From the NCBI GenBank assembly GCA_002633005.1, contig NMRA01000303.1, positions 286,512 through 350,511 on the forward strand: 64,000 nucleotides of DNA, given 5' to 3'. Under the pieces are notes generated by a model that saw only the letters and a list, made by a program, of their open reading frames with translations, ran no database searches and was not told the DNA's origin. Source of the DNA: Phoronis australis. Its lineage: Eukaryota > Phoronida > Phoronidae. This document shows, in pieces, positions 24,234-36,279 of the stretch; positions within the stretch are counted from its first letter, which is position 1, and each line of letters begins with the position of its first letter. Made by a program: the position numbers and the translations under genes.

Positions 24234-26125
24234 TACGGTCAAGATTCAGTTTATTATGATCCAGTTTGGAAAAAGTTCATTTAATTAGGGTCATTCTTTG
24301 AAGGTATTTTTGAAAGGGCGACGTCCCGAGGTCCCTGGTACAGTGCCTTTGAGATTGGTTTCAATATATCCCTTGATGAAACACGGGTAGTCCAGTTTCT
24401 GGTGTCTGGGAAAAATGATACAGAGGGTGTCTTAAAAATGTACACACTTCCACTGACGCCAGGAGTTCAAATTCAGTTCCCGTGAATCACTAAAAATAAA
24501 AATTCTGCGCCGGACTTACTGCATAGTTTCACATTATTTTGAACGTAGGTGCGTCAGCCTTCATGGGAATGGCGAACAAACGACTCAGTTTTACAGAACG
24601 AGAATACCACTGGAAACTTAAAAACATCAAGGAAGTGCAAAGACAATTAATCTTTTCAAGTTAATGAGCAATGCGTTTAATTTGATTTATTTAAGAGCTT
24701 AAAATTCTTTTTCGATCTACGTTTTGTGAATGTAAACCATTAATCTTCTTCCGAAGTCAATACACAATTCAATTATTGGCATTTTTGAGGACACTTTGTA
24801 GAGCCGTCCGACATTCATCAATATCTTCGAGACTTATTTTATTAGATAAACCAAGTTCGTTTAGTGTTCTTTGCTATTATTTTGGGGATAGGATGATAGA
24901 TCGAATTTTCCCAATATCAGCTTGCAACTAAGTTCACATTTTCGTAGTTGCATAAACGTGTAAATCAGAAACCAAAAAATTCGTTATTTGTCAAAACAGA
25001 ATAAGCAATTCCCGAAGACATCCTCAAAGACTCTCGTCGATGGGTAAAAGGGAAGAACTTGGGCTACGGGGCATTACCCATTAGCCATGTATACTTTCAT
25101 CAAAAATCGTACCCCCACAGCCTTTCGACACCTGCGAATTCCTTACAAATAACTCCTATGTAATAACAATCTTCAAAAGAAAAACAATTCTTGCTATACT
25201 GTAGGAAAAGTAACGTTTATAAAACCATCGGAAATAATCCTTTTGTGTAATTGTCTCCGCGTTCTTCCAAGCTCCACTCTTTCGATGGTGGTCAATCATC
25301 TTGTCTTTTTCACATTTTTGTTGGTTACTTGGACCGAATGCTTGATACGGCTGTGCTATGCGCGAATGTTTTAATTTTTTGATGAATTTGGAAACTGAGG
25401 TCATTCCCTCGTGACTAATACCCCTTGTGCAAATCCGCCATCTTTAAATTTAGCTCAGTGATGCATTATGGGTAATGGGGTTACCGCTTATCACAGATGC
25501 ACAGTAAACACTGCGTTACCACTGTTAGAGCATCACGGCATTGACCGAAAACCCCTAATAATTTCAAATTTGTTGAACAATGTAGCGTAACACAATTCAT
25601 TTGACATATACTTAAGTTGTTATTAACACATTTTAACATATTTTNCAAACGATCCCATGATGCTCTAGCGGAACTAAGATTTCGCGCAAGCGCATATAGA
25701 TTTGCACAAGGGGTATTGGCAGTTTTAGATTTATATGTAATAGAGGGACAAAGGGAAAATTCCCCAAAGCGCCAGACCGAGCGAGCGCCCATACGGAAAG
25801 GCGATCCTTAAAGATGGAAAGGCTAAAGATCATTAAGGATAGAAAAGAGTTATAGTTAAGTCCATCGTCGTGTGACCCTGCAAGAAGTTTTCAGCGAGTA
25901 CACACGATTACAAAGCCGTCCGAGACCTGAATTTTGCCACAAATAGGTATACATGTACCTAAAAACGTTCACCCTTTATCCTACTTGAATCATTTGAAAC
26001 ACAAACGGTCATTCACCAAGTGATTTCATAGGGCTGATAAACTTTTCGGTCGCGTGCTTTGGACGGTTTGATCGATTTACCGATGAAATTTAAAGCAAGT
26101 AATTATGACATTATTTCCAGATGGA
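24234..26125. other. Unannotated sequence with single N at 25645
   Basis: No gene recognised in about 1.9 kb. Confidence 0.5.
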
Positions 26126-26386
26126 CATCCGTTAGATAAGTGTATAAAGTCACTCAGACCTCCGTTAGATAAGTGTACAAAGTCACTCAGACCTCCGTTA
26201 GATAAGTGTATAAAGTCACTCAGACCTCCGTTAGATAAGTGTATAAAGTCACTCAGACCTCCGTTAGATAAGTGTATAAAGTCACTCAGACCTCCGTTAG
26301 ATAAGTGTATAAAGTCACTCAGACCTCCGTTAGTGTATAAAGTCACTCAGACCTCCGTTAGATAAGTGTGTATACAGTCACTCAGA
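26126..26386 (+). repeat. 33-bp tandem repeat, eight units
   Basis: The unit contains CCGTTAGATAAGTGTATAAA and GTCACTCAGACC. Six units are full length, one is 28 bp (lost ATAAG) and one is 35 bp. Because 33 is divisible by three, long frames appear on both strands; they are artefacts of the array. Confidence 0.97.
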
Positions 26387-26638
26387 CATAGGGCACACTC
26401 AGCCTATAGTTGAGTCGAAAAATGGCCTCCAAGTGCACCCCCGTACTTCAACTTATAAGCTGCATTTTTGAAAAGAATAATATGCGTGAAAGCCGAAAAA
26501 AAATGTTAACAAGCGGAAAAAATTCCCACGTGCGTTTTGTATGCAAATTAGTTCCGCCATTACCTATTTTTTGTTATTTGACAGTACCTCGTTTTCCTTT
26601 TCCTGTAAGTGAACAAATCAAGTGTCAAAACCAAAGGG

Positions 26639-26971
26639 TCAAGCATTACGACAGAACTGTTTTCTTCGTACGTCGGCTCCGAGGACATATTTTTCTACGT
26701 CCAATGGTACAGAAACTCCAGAGTAGAGTTTTTCCACATCCGCAACAGTGAATGGGTCTGTGAAATTCTTAATGGCTGTTATGGTCCGCTGCATAACTTT
26801 CTCTCCTTTCTTTATTTCTGTTCTCTCCCGTTCACGTCTTCCCTTCTTTGGAAATTCCGTGTTGTCGACAACGCCGACCATAGCAAGAATCTTCTCGTAA
26901 AACTGCGCTCTGGCAGAGATTGTGCGGCACGAAAACAAATATGTACGCGGACGGGATGAAGGTTCCTGCAA
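26639..26971 (-). pseudogene. Decayed transposon-associated ORF fragment
   Basis: A 110-codon minus-strand frame with MQRTITAIKNFTDPF and KLYSGVSVPLDVEK. This recalls an uncharacterised family seen repeatedly in invertebrate genomes, with a pattern like ALKxFTNPF...KLYxLASGxxVP. That recognition is from memory and unverified. It has no proper start or end and abuts a THAP relic, so it is probably mobile-element debris. Confidence 0.4.
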
Positions 26972-27394
26972 AACAACGCCTGAAGAAGGGTGCCATACCG
27001 TCGCTGTTGATTCCCAGCAGTACCGGGTCGCCCAACGACCCCGAAAACTGCATTTTTGAAGCGAGAAGCCTCGCGAGGTGTGACCCGTCTACAGTGACTT
27101 GAGGTCCTTCAGCTACTGACACGCCGTGCCTCCGAAGGTACTACAGGGCGTACAATTCCGGGAACTAGTAGTGATTCGCCCCGTGCTGGTGTCGTCTCCA
27201 ACCCAGAGTGAATACAGGCCCAGGTCGTCACCCAGTACGTGAGGAGGACAGGTCGTTGTCCCGTGAACAGGCCGGTGACCCAAACTTTAATGAGTTTATT
27301 GTGGACTTGATGACTATTGGAGCTATTTAGAAAGTGCCAGGTGTGTGGCGTAGGAGTCACACGGTGGGATGTAATATGTTTGGGTGCTCAGGTC
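26925..27394 (+). mobile_element. THAP-type transposon relic 3 (internal fragment)
   Basis: Matches the interior of relic 1 in reverse and relic 2 directly: GGTTCCTGCAAAACAACGCC (encoding KVPAKQRLKK, the end of a THAP domain), TTGATTCCCAGCAG, TTTATTGTGGACTTGAT, GGAGTCACACGGTGGG and GGGTGCTCAGGT. Neither terminal repeat was found, so both ends are truncated. Confidence 0.75.
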
Positions 27395-29009
27395 ATAATT
27401 CAGTGGGAGTGCACATTCTGCCTCACTGCACTCGGCCTCAAACTAAATCCATCCACTGACTGTTCGTGAAAAAAAATTAGTCCTCGTCACCAATGCTTTG
27501 AAAATTGTCTTCGTCACTCACGTCATTGTGACTATGGTCGCCGACTCCATCCACTATCTCTTAATCCAACGTAATTGATTTCTCTAACAATCTAGCTTGG
27601 TCGTAGAATATCCGTCGATGGGAAGTGGTGACGACAGTTTCAGGAAATCGGCACGAAAAAAAACAAACAGCAGAACAGTCGTACAGTAACGCTATGACCT
27701 CGCTAAAAAGCAAGAGAAATTACGTGAGATAATGCTGTGTATTTTAAAAGGGAACTGTATTTTATTCTGAATAAATTCTGGTAAGTTTTCTATGAATTGT
27801 TGATTAATTTCACAAACAATTCAACACCAAAAATTAAACTTACATTCTCTAACGAAGCTCAAAAAATTACCGGCTTGGAGCGCTGCTTAGTTTCGTGACG
27901 TATTTGGCGGGGGCCAAGCCACTGTCCTGTGTTAGCGTGCAATCAAGTAGCGTTTTTCATATTGTCGGAATAAGAAATTTTAGTGTGAAATGTCGGGTCA
28001 CCAGGGATAACTGTTTGAGCCGAGGCAATACAAAGTGATAACCAGTCATCGCCATCGTCAGACGAAAAATTGCCGGTGCAACCAGTCCGTATCAACAATT
28101 TACATTGGTGTGACTGTGCCGAGGGCAATGTGGACTCTAGCCTTCTAGTCAGCCAGCTGTCAGCCAATACTCAGCTCTGTAAACTTGAAGGGTTGGTAAG
28201 TTACCGACTGTAGCTGTATGAAGATTATCGTACCACTGTGTGTTGAGCTCCGTTAACCCCGAAATTTCAGACAGCCGTTGACTACCCGGGTATAGTTGAC
28301 TCAATTATGCTCGTCACCTCGTCGTAAAACTTAGGCTACATCAACATATAAAGCTAACGGACCGGCGGGGGCGCATGCAAAATCTGCCAGGTAGTCACCC
28401 GACAATCCCATTATTCGTTGCAGCCGTTTAAGTTGAAAACAATCAAATAAACGTCATTTGGTAGCATTATTTACCGCCTTTTTAACAAAGAAGTGTGTCG
28501 TCCGTTTCAAAAACAACACGCTCGTGACACGGCGCACGCGCCATTTCATAAAAATTTGAGACGTCTTTCGGGACATGCTTCGCAGCACCAAGGTTGTTCT
28601 AAAATTCGGTTTGCTGGTGTAAAAATACTAAAAACTTGAAACAACGAAACAAGTTCCGATAATTTGTTATAACATGTACACAACCTAGGTACCGTCAGCG
28701 ACGAACACTTGATAAAAGAATCAGGGGGAGAAGAAATTGGTAAAGGTCAGGTGACGTAATCGCAAAAAGCCGACTCATGAGAACACATCTCAATTTTACT
28801 AGCAGCAGCCGATGAACGATCGCTAACATTTCCAACACCAGTAAATATAAAAGTTAGTTTACTCTAGGAACTTGGTTCCTAGGTTTACTCAAGGATGAGA
28901 TTAGTTTTAATGACATTGATTTGAGTCAGATTTTATTTGTACATTTTTTACCCATGTAGGCTTAAACCTGTAGGCCTATATCTAGTATACACTGAGCTTT
29001 GGGCCAAGG
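27395..29009. other. Unannotated sequence
   Basis: No gene recognised. Confidence 0.5.
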
Positions 29010-29175
29010 NNNNNNNNNNNNNNNNNNNNNNNNNNNNNNNNNNNNNNNNNNNNNNNNNNNNNNNNNNNNNNNNNNNNNNNNNNNNNNNNNNNNNNNNNNN
29101 NNNNNNNNNNNNNNNNNNNNNNNNNNNNNNNNNNNNNNNNNNNNNNNNNNNNNNNNNNNNNNNNNNNNNNNNNNN
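29010..29175. other. Assembly gap, 166 N
   Basis: Run of N; frames crossing it are meaningless. Confidence 1.
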
Positions 29176-31506
29176 TTTATGGTCCACAGCGTTTGCGCGC
29201 GAAACCTACTTCTTTTTGTAATGCTTATTACACGTTTTATATTTTGTGCCATCAATTCTTAACAAATTTGTCGTATTTAAAATAGTCTTCAAATGCCCAA
29301 AAGACCAAATCCGTTTTTCGTGTTGGCAATAATGACGGGAATGCTTTGGAAATCGTCCTAAGAGAGTATTGCGAGTTTCTGAGTGATTCACTAAGGCTTC
29401 GATTAAAATTCACATCCTACAAGCAGCTTCTGTTTTTTTATCGTCCCTCAGGTTCCATTTTCTTTAAAAAATGAAGTAAATTTTCTTCATTACACAGTGG
29501 AGCAGACGACGGAAAAGGAGTCGTAGTGCGCAGCGCCTCTGCGGTCGCCTGGGATATCGCGGGAGAGCTTATACTTTGCCATAGTTCCGTTACGAATGCG
29601 CCGTGTTCAGAATTTGACACTTGAAAATTGGATTTGAGCTCCCCTCCCAACACTAAAACTGCACACATTTAAATCTTTTTTCATCCGTATAATTTTAAGT
29701 ACCGGGGTTAATTGATAAACTCAACATTTCTCTACGCTCTTGCTGTTTTATTTTTTTGCGGCAGCCAAGGGGGGGCGGGGCCCTGGGCCCCCCCTAAATC
29801 CGCCTATGCATGTAAAGGGTAAGACAACTTTTGTCACTTACTTGTTGTTCTAATGTAATGCTTGACCACAAAACACAAGTCCAGAAACTTGTTTCTTTCA
29901 ATTATATGAAATAGTTGCCGACATATTGCAAAATAACGCAAAATCGGTAACGACGGCACTATTTTGCATAAAAAACACTCATGACACATTTTTTTCGTCA
30001 TGTCAACATCATTTATCCGTTTTCATACATATTTTCCATCATAAAAATTCAACTTCGAAGTTGAAGTCGGAGGTAGGGGGGTACACGGAGAGCCCTAGCC
30101 CGTAGGCCTACTCACAGTAGTCAATAACCCGGCCGGTTTTCAGTCGGATGGTCCTACTTGCGCACTTCACTCAGGGCACATCTCCAATGTTTTGCCTCAC
30201 TGACGTGCCAAGTACCCAGCCAGTTCAACCTATCGAACCAACTCGGATTTATCCAACACATTTTCATGCTGCGTATGCTCAAAAATCTCCAAACATTACA
30301 CGCGACTTCTGTTATAACATAACTAGCTGTACATAGAATGGAAAACAATCAGTTCAAATTTGTCAGCCATACGTCTGTTTCTACAGCAGGCTATTGAGTC
30401 AATACTATTCTTTTTATTGTGCATTCTGTTACGTTCAGGGTTTCCGACCAGATTTCGAGTCGGACGGACAGTCACTGTCAGGACAAACTGAATGACAAAC
30501 AAGCCATAGACTATTACTAAGAACAGACATTCCAAATCAGTGCATCATAATAGCGCAATGAGCCAATATTGTTCAGCTATGTAGTGCGGTTGTGTCGTTT
30601 TTTTGAATGTCACCAACAAACAAAATACCAAAAGAAAACACAATTGGTTCTTTTGTTTGAAGTATAAACATCCTCTAAATAACTAATTTATCATGCGAAT
30701 TCTAACAAAATTATTAAATAAGTGGAAAACATCGTTGAAATACTGCCCCAGATTAATACGCGCATGTATCTGCAGGTGTTCGATGCGTAATTCGTCATAG
30801 CCACGCCATCTTGGAATTCAAATCTTTCGAAGCTTCGTCCTTTCTCAACTATTTCTGTCAAAGTGAGCACTTTTTGCAGCGGTTCGGGACAGACTGTGAC
30901 CTAACACGGTCCTAGAGTCAAGGTTTGTGTGACAGTTTGTTTGGTCCAGTTTATTTTTTATGTGTGACCGTTAAATTCGCCATCTGATTCGCTGGTTTGT
31001 TGAATTGTGATTGTGAATGTGATTGTAATTTGTTTACGATGCCTCATCACTGAAGGTCGACTCATTGTTTTTCGTGACATAGTTTGCTTGCGAGTTGTTC
31101 TGAGGAAACGTTTGAATAGCAACAGAAATGCTAAGCCTAATTTGAACCAGTTTTAGCCTCTAAGTCTTTGTGAAGCTGTATTTGGTTCACCAACACAGTG
31201 ACCAACAGCGTTCGAACACACGCTGGCCCAGCCCTTGGCCAGACTTGAGGCCACAGGCGTCCTCAGCTTCTGATCGTCCCCAATACACTACATAATACTA
31301 CAAGGTATGACACTTCGGACTTGAAATTCCACGGGTGCTTCACTTCAGCCGTCCATAGCAAACATAAAACTCAATAAATTTGCACAAAACAGGGGTTCAA
31401 CAAACCATGAAGAATTGTTCTTTCTCCCAATACCATTCACGGTGTCCTGTTACGTCGACTTCGTAAGAAATTCGTAGTCAAAGAACAAAAATGTTCACAA
31501 AAAGCC
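29176..31506. other. Unannotated sequence
   Basis: No gene. Includes an 18-bp perfect palindrome (30048-30065, TTCAACTTCGAAGTTGAA) and the candidate promoter patch listed separately. Confidence 0.45.
30785..30925 (+). promoter_or_regulatory. Candidate promoter / first UTR exon region
   Basis: A modestly CpG-containing patch has a CCATCTTG (YY1-type) motif near 30806, a pyrimidine-rich TCCTTTCTC stretch, and a possible donor CAAG/GTTTGT near 30921. The + strand is T-rich from about here onward, as expected inside a transcribed intron. No TATA box was identified. Weak evidence. Confidence 0.18.
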
Positions 31507-31660
31507 CCCACACACGTTCTCCCTAGGCCCGTCGAGGTCAAGGACGGTTACGGAAATTGCCGGTGAGTTACGGAAGTAGCGACATCGTGACTTTACGCGA
31601 CCAAGCGGCAATTTCCGTACCGTCCTTGACCTCGACGGGCCTAGGGAGAACGTGTGTGGG
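31507..31660. repeat. Near-perfect inverted repeat, arms 56 and 55 bp, loop 43 bp
   Basis: 31507-31562 and 31606-31660 are reverse complements apart from one inserted T. The right arm ends exactly at the single N (31661). Either a true fold-back element or an assembly fold-over artefact. Confidence 0.95.
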
Positions 31661-31947
31661 NTGTCCCCTGGCGGTAAAAAACTGGACTAATCTACCGACT
31701 TCTGCAGACCGTAAGTTCATAAGTTCAAACTGACAGAGACCTATCTATCCCCTGCCTGAGTTATGGTCTCAAGGGATCGAATTCGATCCTATGGTGACCT
31801 TGGTACGCATCTGCTGATTAGCGAAAAAAACAGGTTGTTTTTGAGGTCCAAATTGGTGAAAAGGGTATTACTTCAGACAATTTCGTGGAAAAATGGACAC
31901 AATTTTAAATAATTCGAAAATGTGAAAGGCTGCTACTTGTTCCTCCA

Positions 31948-32502
31948 CAGGCCTTTATGCAGCTTACGTCCAACTGGACGCCCTAGCACTAATCTGGACG
32001 CCCTGGCAAGGACGCCCAATCAGGCCTTTATCCAGGATTTTGAAAATACGGTGTCCAAAATGGGGTTCCCAATATTCCAGGGCGTCCATGATTCCGACGC
32101 GTAACCCCCCACCCCCAGCAATACCCCAAACACACAGATTTTGTTACAAAAAAGTGCATAGATCAAGGTTTTTACAATAAAGTTTATAAAACAGCCTTCT
32201 GTGGTGAACATTTTTACTAAAAAAACTGTGTAGAACAAGACTTTTACAATGCTGTCAATCAAGTGTCAAAATAGCAACAATGCATATACTTTGTATATAC
32301 ATTGTCTATTTCTTCCTGCTTTGAAAAAATAGCCTCCACTGTGAGCCTTCAGAGGCTTCCTAGTATTCATTACAATGTGCGAGTCCAAACTTGAAAGGTT
32401 CCTATTGACTGTGGGTGTCCAAATGATACATTGGGCGTCCTTGCCAGGGCGTCCAGATTAGTGCTAGGGCGTCCAAATGGACATACACTGCATAAAGGCC
32501 TG
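31948..32502. mobile_element. MITE with 73-bp terminal inverted repeats
   Basis: 31948-32020 and 32430-32502 are inverted copies, starting CAGGCCTTTATGCAGC and full of GGCGTCC strings. It is 555 bp with no coding capacity. CAGG termini suggest hAT. A second insertion is at 49212-49359, and a faint relative of the interior at about 34330-34400. Confidence 0.9.
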
Positions 32503-32591
32503 CGCCCAATGATGACAACTCATCATATTAGCCCATGCTGATCACACAGTATACACTCACTAATCCGCTCAGATGAGTTGCAATGTTGGCA

Positions 32592-32666
32592 ATGTTTAGG
32601 AAAGTTATGTTTAGGAAAGTTATGTTTAGAAAAGTTATGTTTGGGAAAGCTATGTTTGGGAAAGTT
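32592..32666 (+). repeat. 15-bp tandem repeat, five units
   Basis: Unit ATGTTTAGGAAAGTT with minor variation. Confidence 0.95.
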
Positions 32667-34638
32667 GTAAATCAAAGCTGAAAACTACAGTAAGCTGACA
32701 TCTATTTATCGTTGGTGCTTTTGACTATTTCTGAAAATAATGTAGATATGATCACTGACCACTACACTATCCATTATCAGGGTCAAAGGTTAAGCAGTTC
32801 TCCCTTCATATGTGTCACATTTTGCCTTTAGAACTCTAATGAACTCACTCCAGTTGCATCGACTTCTGGGAACCTTACTGTATTTGCTATTTTGGAGTAA
32901 CAAATGATATTTGAGACTGGCGGATTGACACAAGTTTAGTGTAAGTGGAGGGATGGTCAGGTGATTACACTGATTGTGAGTTGCAACATACAACGTAGCG
33001 GTGCAAGCTGGGATGGACAGGGATATTCCTGGACTGTGCCTTTGTGCCAGTAATGCATAAAATATAAAAAGTCACTAGTACATTGCAGCAGGGCACCCCC
33101 CCCCCCCNCCAGGGTGCAACTTTTAAAACGCAACACTTCCAAAAAACAAGATTCTAGTCAACTTACAGCCAGTCAGGTAAAACATGAGTCCGTTGTTATT
33201 TCGATTGCCCTTAAGGTTTCTGTTTCATATTTTACCACTTAAATTACCCCAATTTTTTTTTGAAAAAGGCACACTTTTTATCATCAGGTGTGCCCAAAGG
33301 GCACAGGTTCAAACCTGGTCAGGAATATACCTGGTTAGCTATTAGACGTACTGGCTATGTTTCTTTGAATGGTCCATTGGAAAGGTTGGCTGCGCAGAGC
33401 ATGTATCTTAAACAAATAAAGCAAATCGATGTAAAACAGTGCACAAGTATGTTCAAATCTGGCACTCAGTTATGCCAATAATTAATTAACATCTCATTAA
33501 CTATGCATGAATTAGCAGCTGCACCATTGTCCGTAATTGAACCATAGTGTCACCTGAGGCGGCCGGCCGACCCACCCTATTGTTCTCGTGTGCCCACTCG
33601 GACACTTTTCTAAAGACTTTCCACGCCATGTCATTGGTAGCTGTATTAGAATTCAATATTGGGACAGTGGTGATTAACGCCAGTCAATTTGCAGAGTTGT
33701 TGATCAATCTCCTGTTATTCTGGTTGTTGTTTTTGCCTAACCAATTGTCAAGTTGTTGTTTTGGTGTGTTTAATCCACGATTGTATTGAATTTCCTGTGC
33801 TATGGTGTGGTTATTGAGTGAGATTCCGATGTCGCTGCGCTGTCAATGTTATGCAAGATGTCGATCTTTTGAGTGAAATATTGACTTGTTAGAAAGTACC
33901 GTATATGAGTAAGGGTTTTGCCACACAACTCCTGAACTCCGTTTTGGACGGTTTGTCGTAGTTTTCTGCTTAAGTGGTAAGGAAATAGTTTCTAAAACAT
34001 TTTGTGTTTTGTTTGCAATCTGAAAACAGTATTCTGAGAACTCATGCATCCTGTCCGATATTTTCTGATGGTTTGTCAGTGTTCACAGTCTGTCAAGTAT
34101 CATTAATATGGGCCAAATCTGTTTGGACTACTTACACAGAGATGTCTTGTTGCTTAAAGGTTTCGGTTATCCAGTTTATGTTGATGCTAGGCCAGCATTA
34201 TCAGCTGTGGCTTCTTTTGTCTAGAGTTGGAGTCACTGGGGTTAAATCAACTAACCGGCTTCATATCAAGGAGCCAGCATTTTGCTGTTCTATACAAAAG
34301 CGTTTCAACTGGTTCAGAATCGGGTATTCGTCCAGGATTTCAAAAGTAGAGCCTCTCAAATGGCTTTCCCAATTTCTCTGGGTGTCCGTGACCATTGATG
34401 CTTGACTGTGTTTTGATGACCCCCCAAGTTAAATTGCTGTTATTGACTGACTTGGCACAAGGATTTTGGTAACTGACTAGTAAATATTGCTGCATTTGTG
34501 ACAGTTATGTTTGATAGCATTGAATGATCATCAGCTATACTGATAATTAGCACCTTCGGTTTGATGATGTAACGAACTATGTCAACTGCCATGAAATTGT
34601 TCACCCACTTGATGGCCGTATTTTTGTTTGAATCGGAT
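32667..34638. other. Unannotated, T-rich sequence; poly-C and N at 33096-33110
   Basis: No coding exon recognised. The + strand is markedly T-over-A (I counted A 33, T 72 in 33661-33840), consistent with intron. A 133-codon frame at 34004-34405 is unrecognised. Confidence 0.45.
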
Positions 34639-34848
34639 GCTATATAATGTGGCGTAGCTATATAGTGTGGCATAACTATATAGTGTGGCGTAGCTATATA
34701 ATGTGGCGTAGCTATATAATGTGGCGTAGCTATATAGTGTGGCGTAGCTATATAATGTGGCGTAGCTATATAGTGTGGCGTAGCTATATAGTGTGGCGTA
34801 GCTATATAGTGTGGCGTAGCTATATAGTGTGACGTAGCTATACAGTGT
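34639..34848 (+). repeat. 18-bp tandem repeat, about 11.7 units
   Basis: Unit GCTATATARTGTGGCGTA. An orphan unit (ATATAGTGTGGCATA) follows the N at 35228. Hexapeptide frames on both strands are artefacts. Confidence 0.97.
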
Positions 34849-36279
34849 TCTCCACATTATAAATTCCAAACTCGACGCAAATGTTGAATATCAGTTATTG
34901 ACATTGTTTTGTGTCTACCCATAAGCATGGTCATGCTGGAGGTATTTATATATGGTTTAAAACTGCACACTGCACTGGTGTGACCTACTTCTTAGACACT
35001 TCAAAGTTTAGCTTTGCTACCAATGCATCTCATAATTTCTCCAAAGCATTTGACAGACCAAGAGCAGCAAACAAAAGATCAAAAGTTCCTTTAATAATAC
35101 CAATGCCGATTTTAATATCAATTAGACATATTAAGTACTATTAACATGAGTTCTGATGTGACCTAGTTTTTAGTGACACCTGTTGTCAAGTTTAATAAGC
35201 TCATAAAGTTCTCTAACTTGCCACTAGNATATAGTGTGGCATATGTGTTGGATGATACAGCTGATGTAAAAGATATTTTTTTTCTTGAAATCTTGTTATT
35301 GAGTCATGAATCAGTGTACTGGTCGTCTTGGTTCAGTCTCTTTCATTTGCCCATTAGTTTGAAACCCTAGTTCCAACGATTGTCTAGACTTTGCGGGATT
35401 ACGTGAAATATTGCCGTGCATTTTAAATGACTACACGTGATTTTCGCTAGATTTTTGCAAGGACTGAACTCTACCCTGAACCTGAACTGGTTGCATTAGT
35501 TTGGTTTCTCAAAATGCCCCTGCTGTTTTACAAACACATGGCTTGAGGTCAACTGGTGGTAGAGATGACCTCTCACTTTCTCAGTCATAGTTTTCTGTCT
35601 GTATTTTGAAGTGTGGTGCATCCTTTGACAATGAGTAACCCAGTGTCAGTCCCCAATCCAGTTTTTTCTGAAATAGGGTAGGTTCTGATCACGTCGCAAG
35701 TTTTGGTAGGCACAGTGTTTACCCAATTCATGTTTTCTTGGACCTTGTAATTTGGTGCTGAGTTATTTTTCTCAAAAAATTTTTTTTTGTCTGTTTCATG
35801 CCATGGCATGTGGGATAAGGTTTCATTCATCGTCAATTCAGCTGGAATGTTGTGGTATGTTCCCCCACTATTCTGGGGCCTCTTTCTGGAGAATACTGGC
35901 TCTTGTCTTTTGACTTAAGCCAAAAAGACAAATGTCTGACCACGAGTAACCAAAGTTGAATTCTTGTCTTTTGTGTTTCTCGAATCGTTTGGTCTTGTAT
36001 CTATTGAGGCAGACTATAGATTTCTGTCTTGGGGTTCATGTAGATATATTTTGTGACTGGCAGCCTTAGTCTGTTGTTGTGAAACAGGTTAAACCATCGA
36101 TATAGTCTGATTTTTATGCAAAAACCAACAAAACTTTAGAAACGCCCTAGGTTTCTGGTTGGTCATGTAATTAATTAGATATCTCCCTACAAGGTCAGAT
36201 CATCCAGTCCTTGATGGTATGTTAATTTTGACCCAGATTTTTTTCAAAAACGAGAATTCCATTTCGGGCAGACACGTAA
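34849..36279. other. Unannotated T-rich sequence with single N at 35228
   Basis: No gene recognised. Confidence 0.5.

Noticed and set aside
26077-26365. Long frames on both strands with 11-residue repeats
   Set aside because: They are produced by a 33-bp tandem array whose unit is divisible by three; no gene context.
28937-29262. Frames spanning the 166-N gap
   Set aside because: Composed of unknown residues; no information.
31774-31789. 16-bp palindrome GGATCGAATTCGATCC
   Set aside because: Perfect but short; expected by chance at about this length in 64 kb when searched for.
33285-33330. tRNA-like GGTTCAAACC string
   Set aside because: No A box or acceptor/anticodon stems around it.
34582-34869. 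Hexapeptide-repeat proteins on both strands
   Set aside because: Artefact of the 18-bp array.
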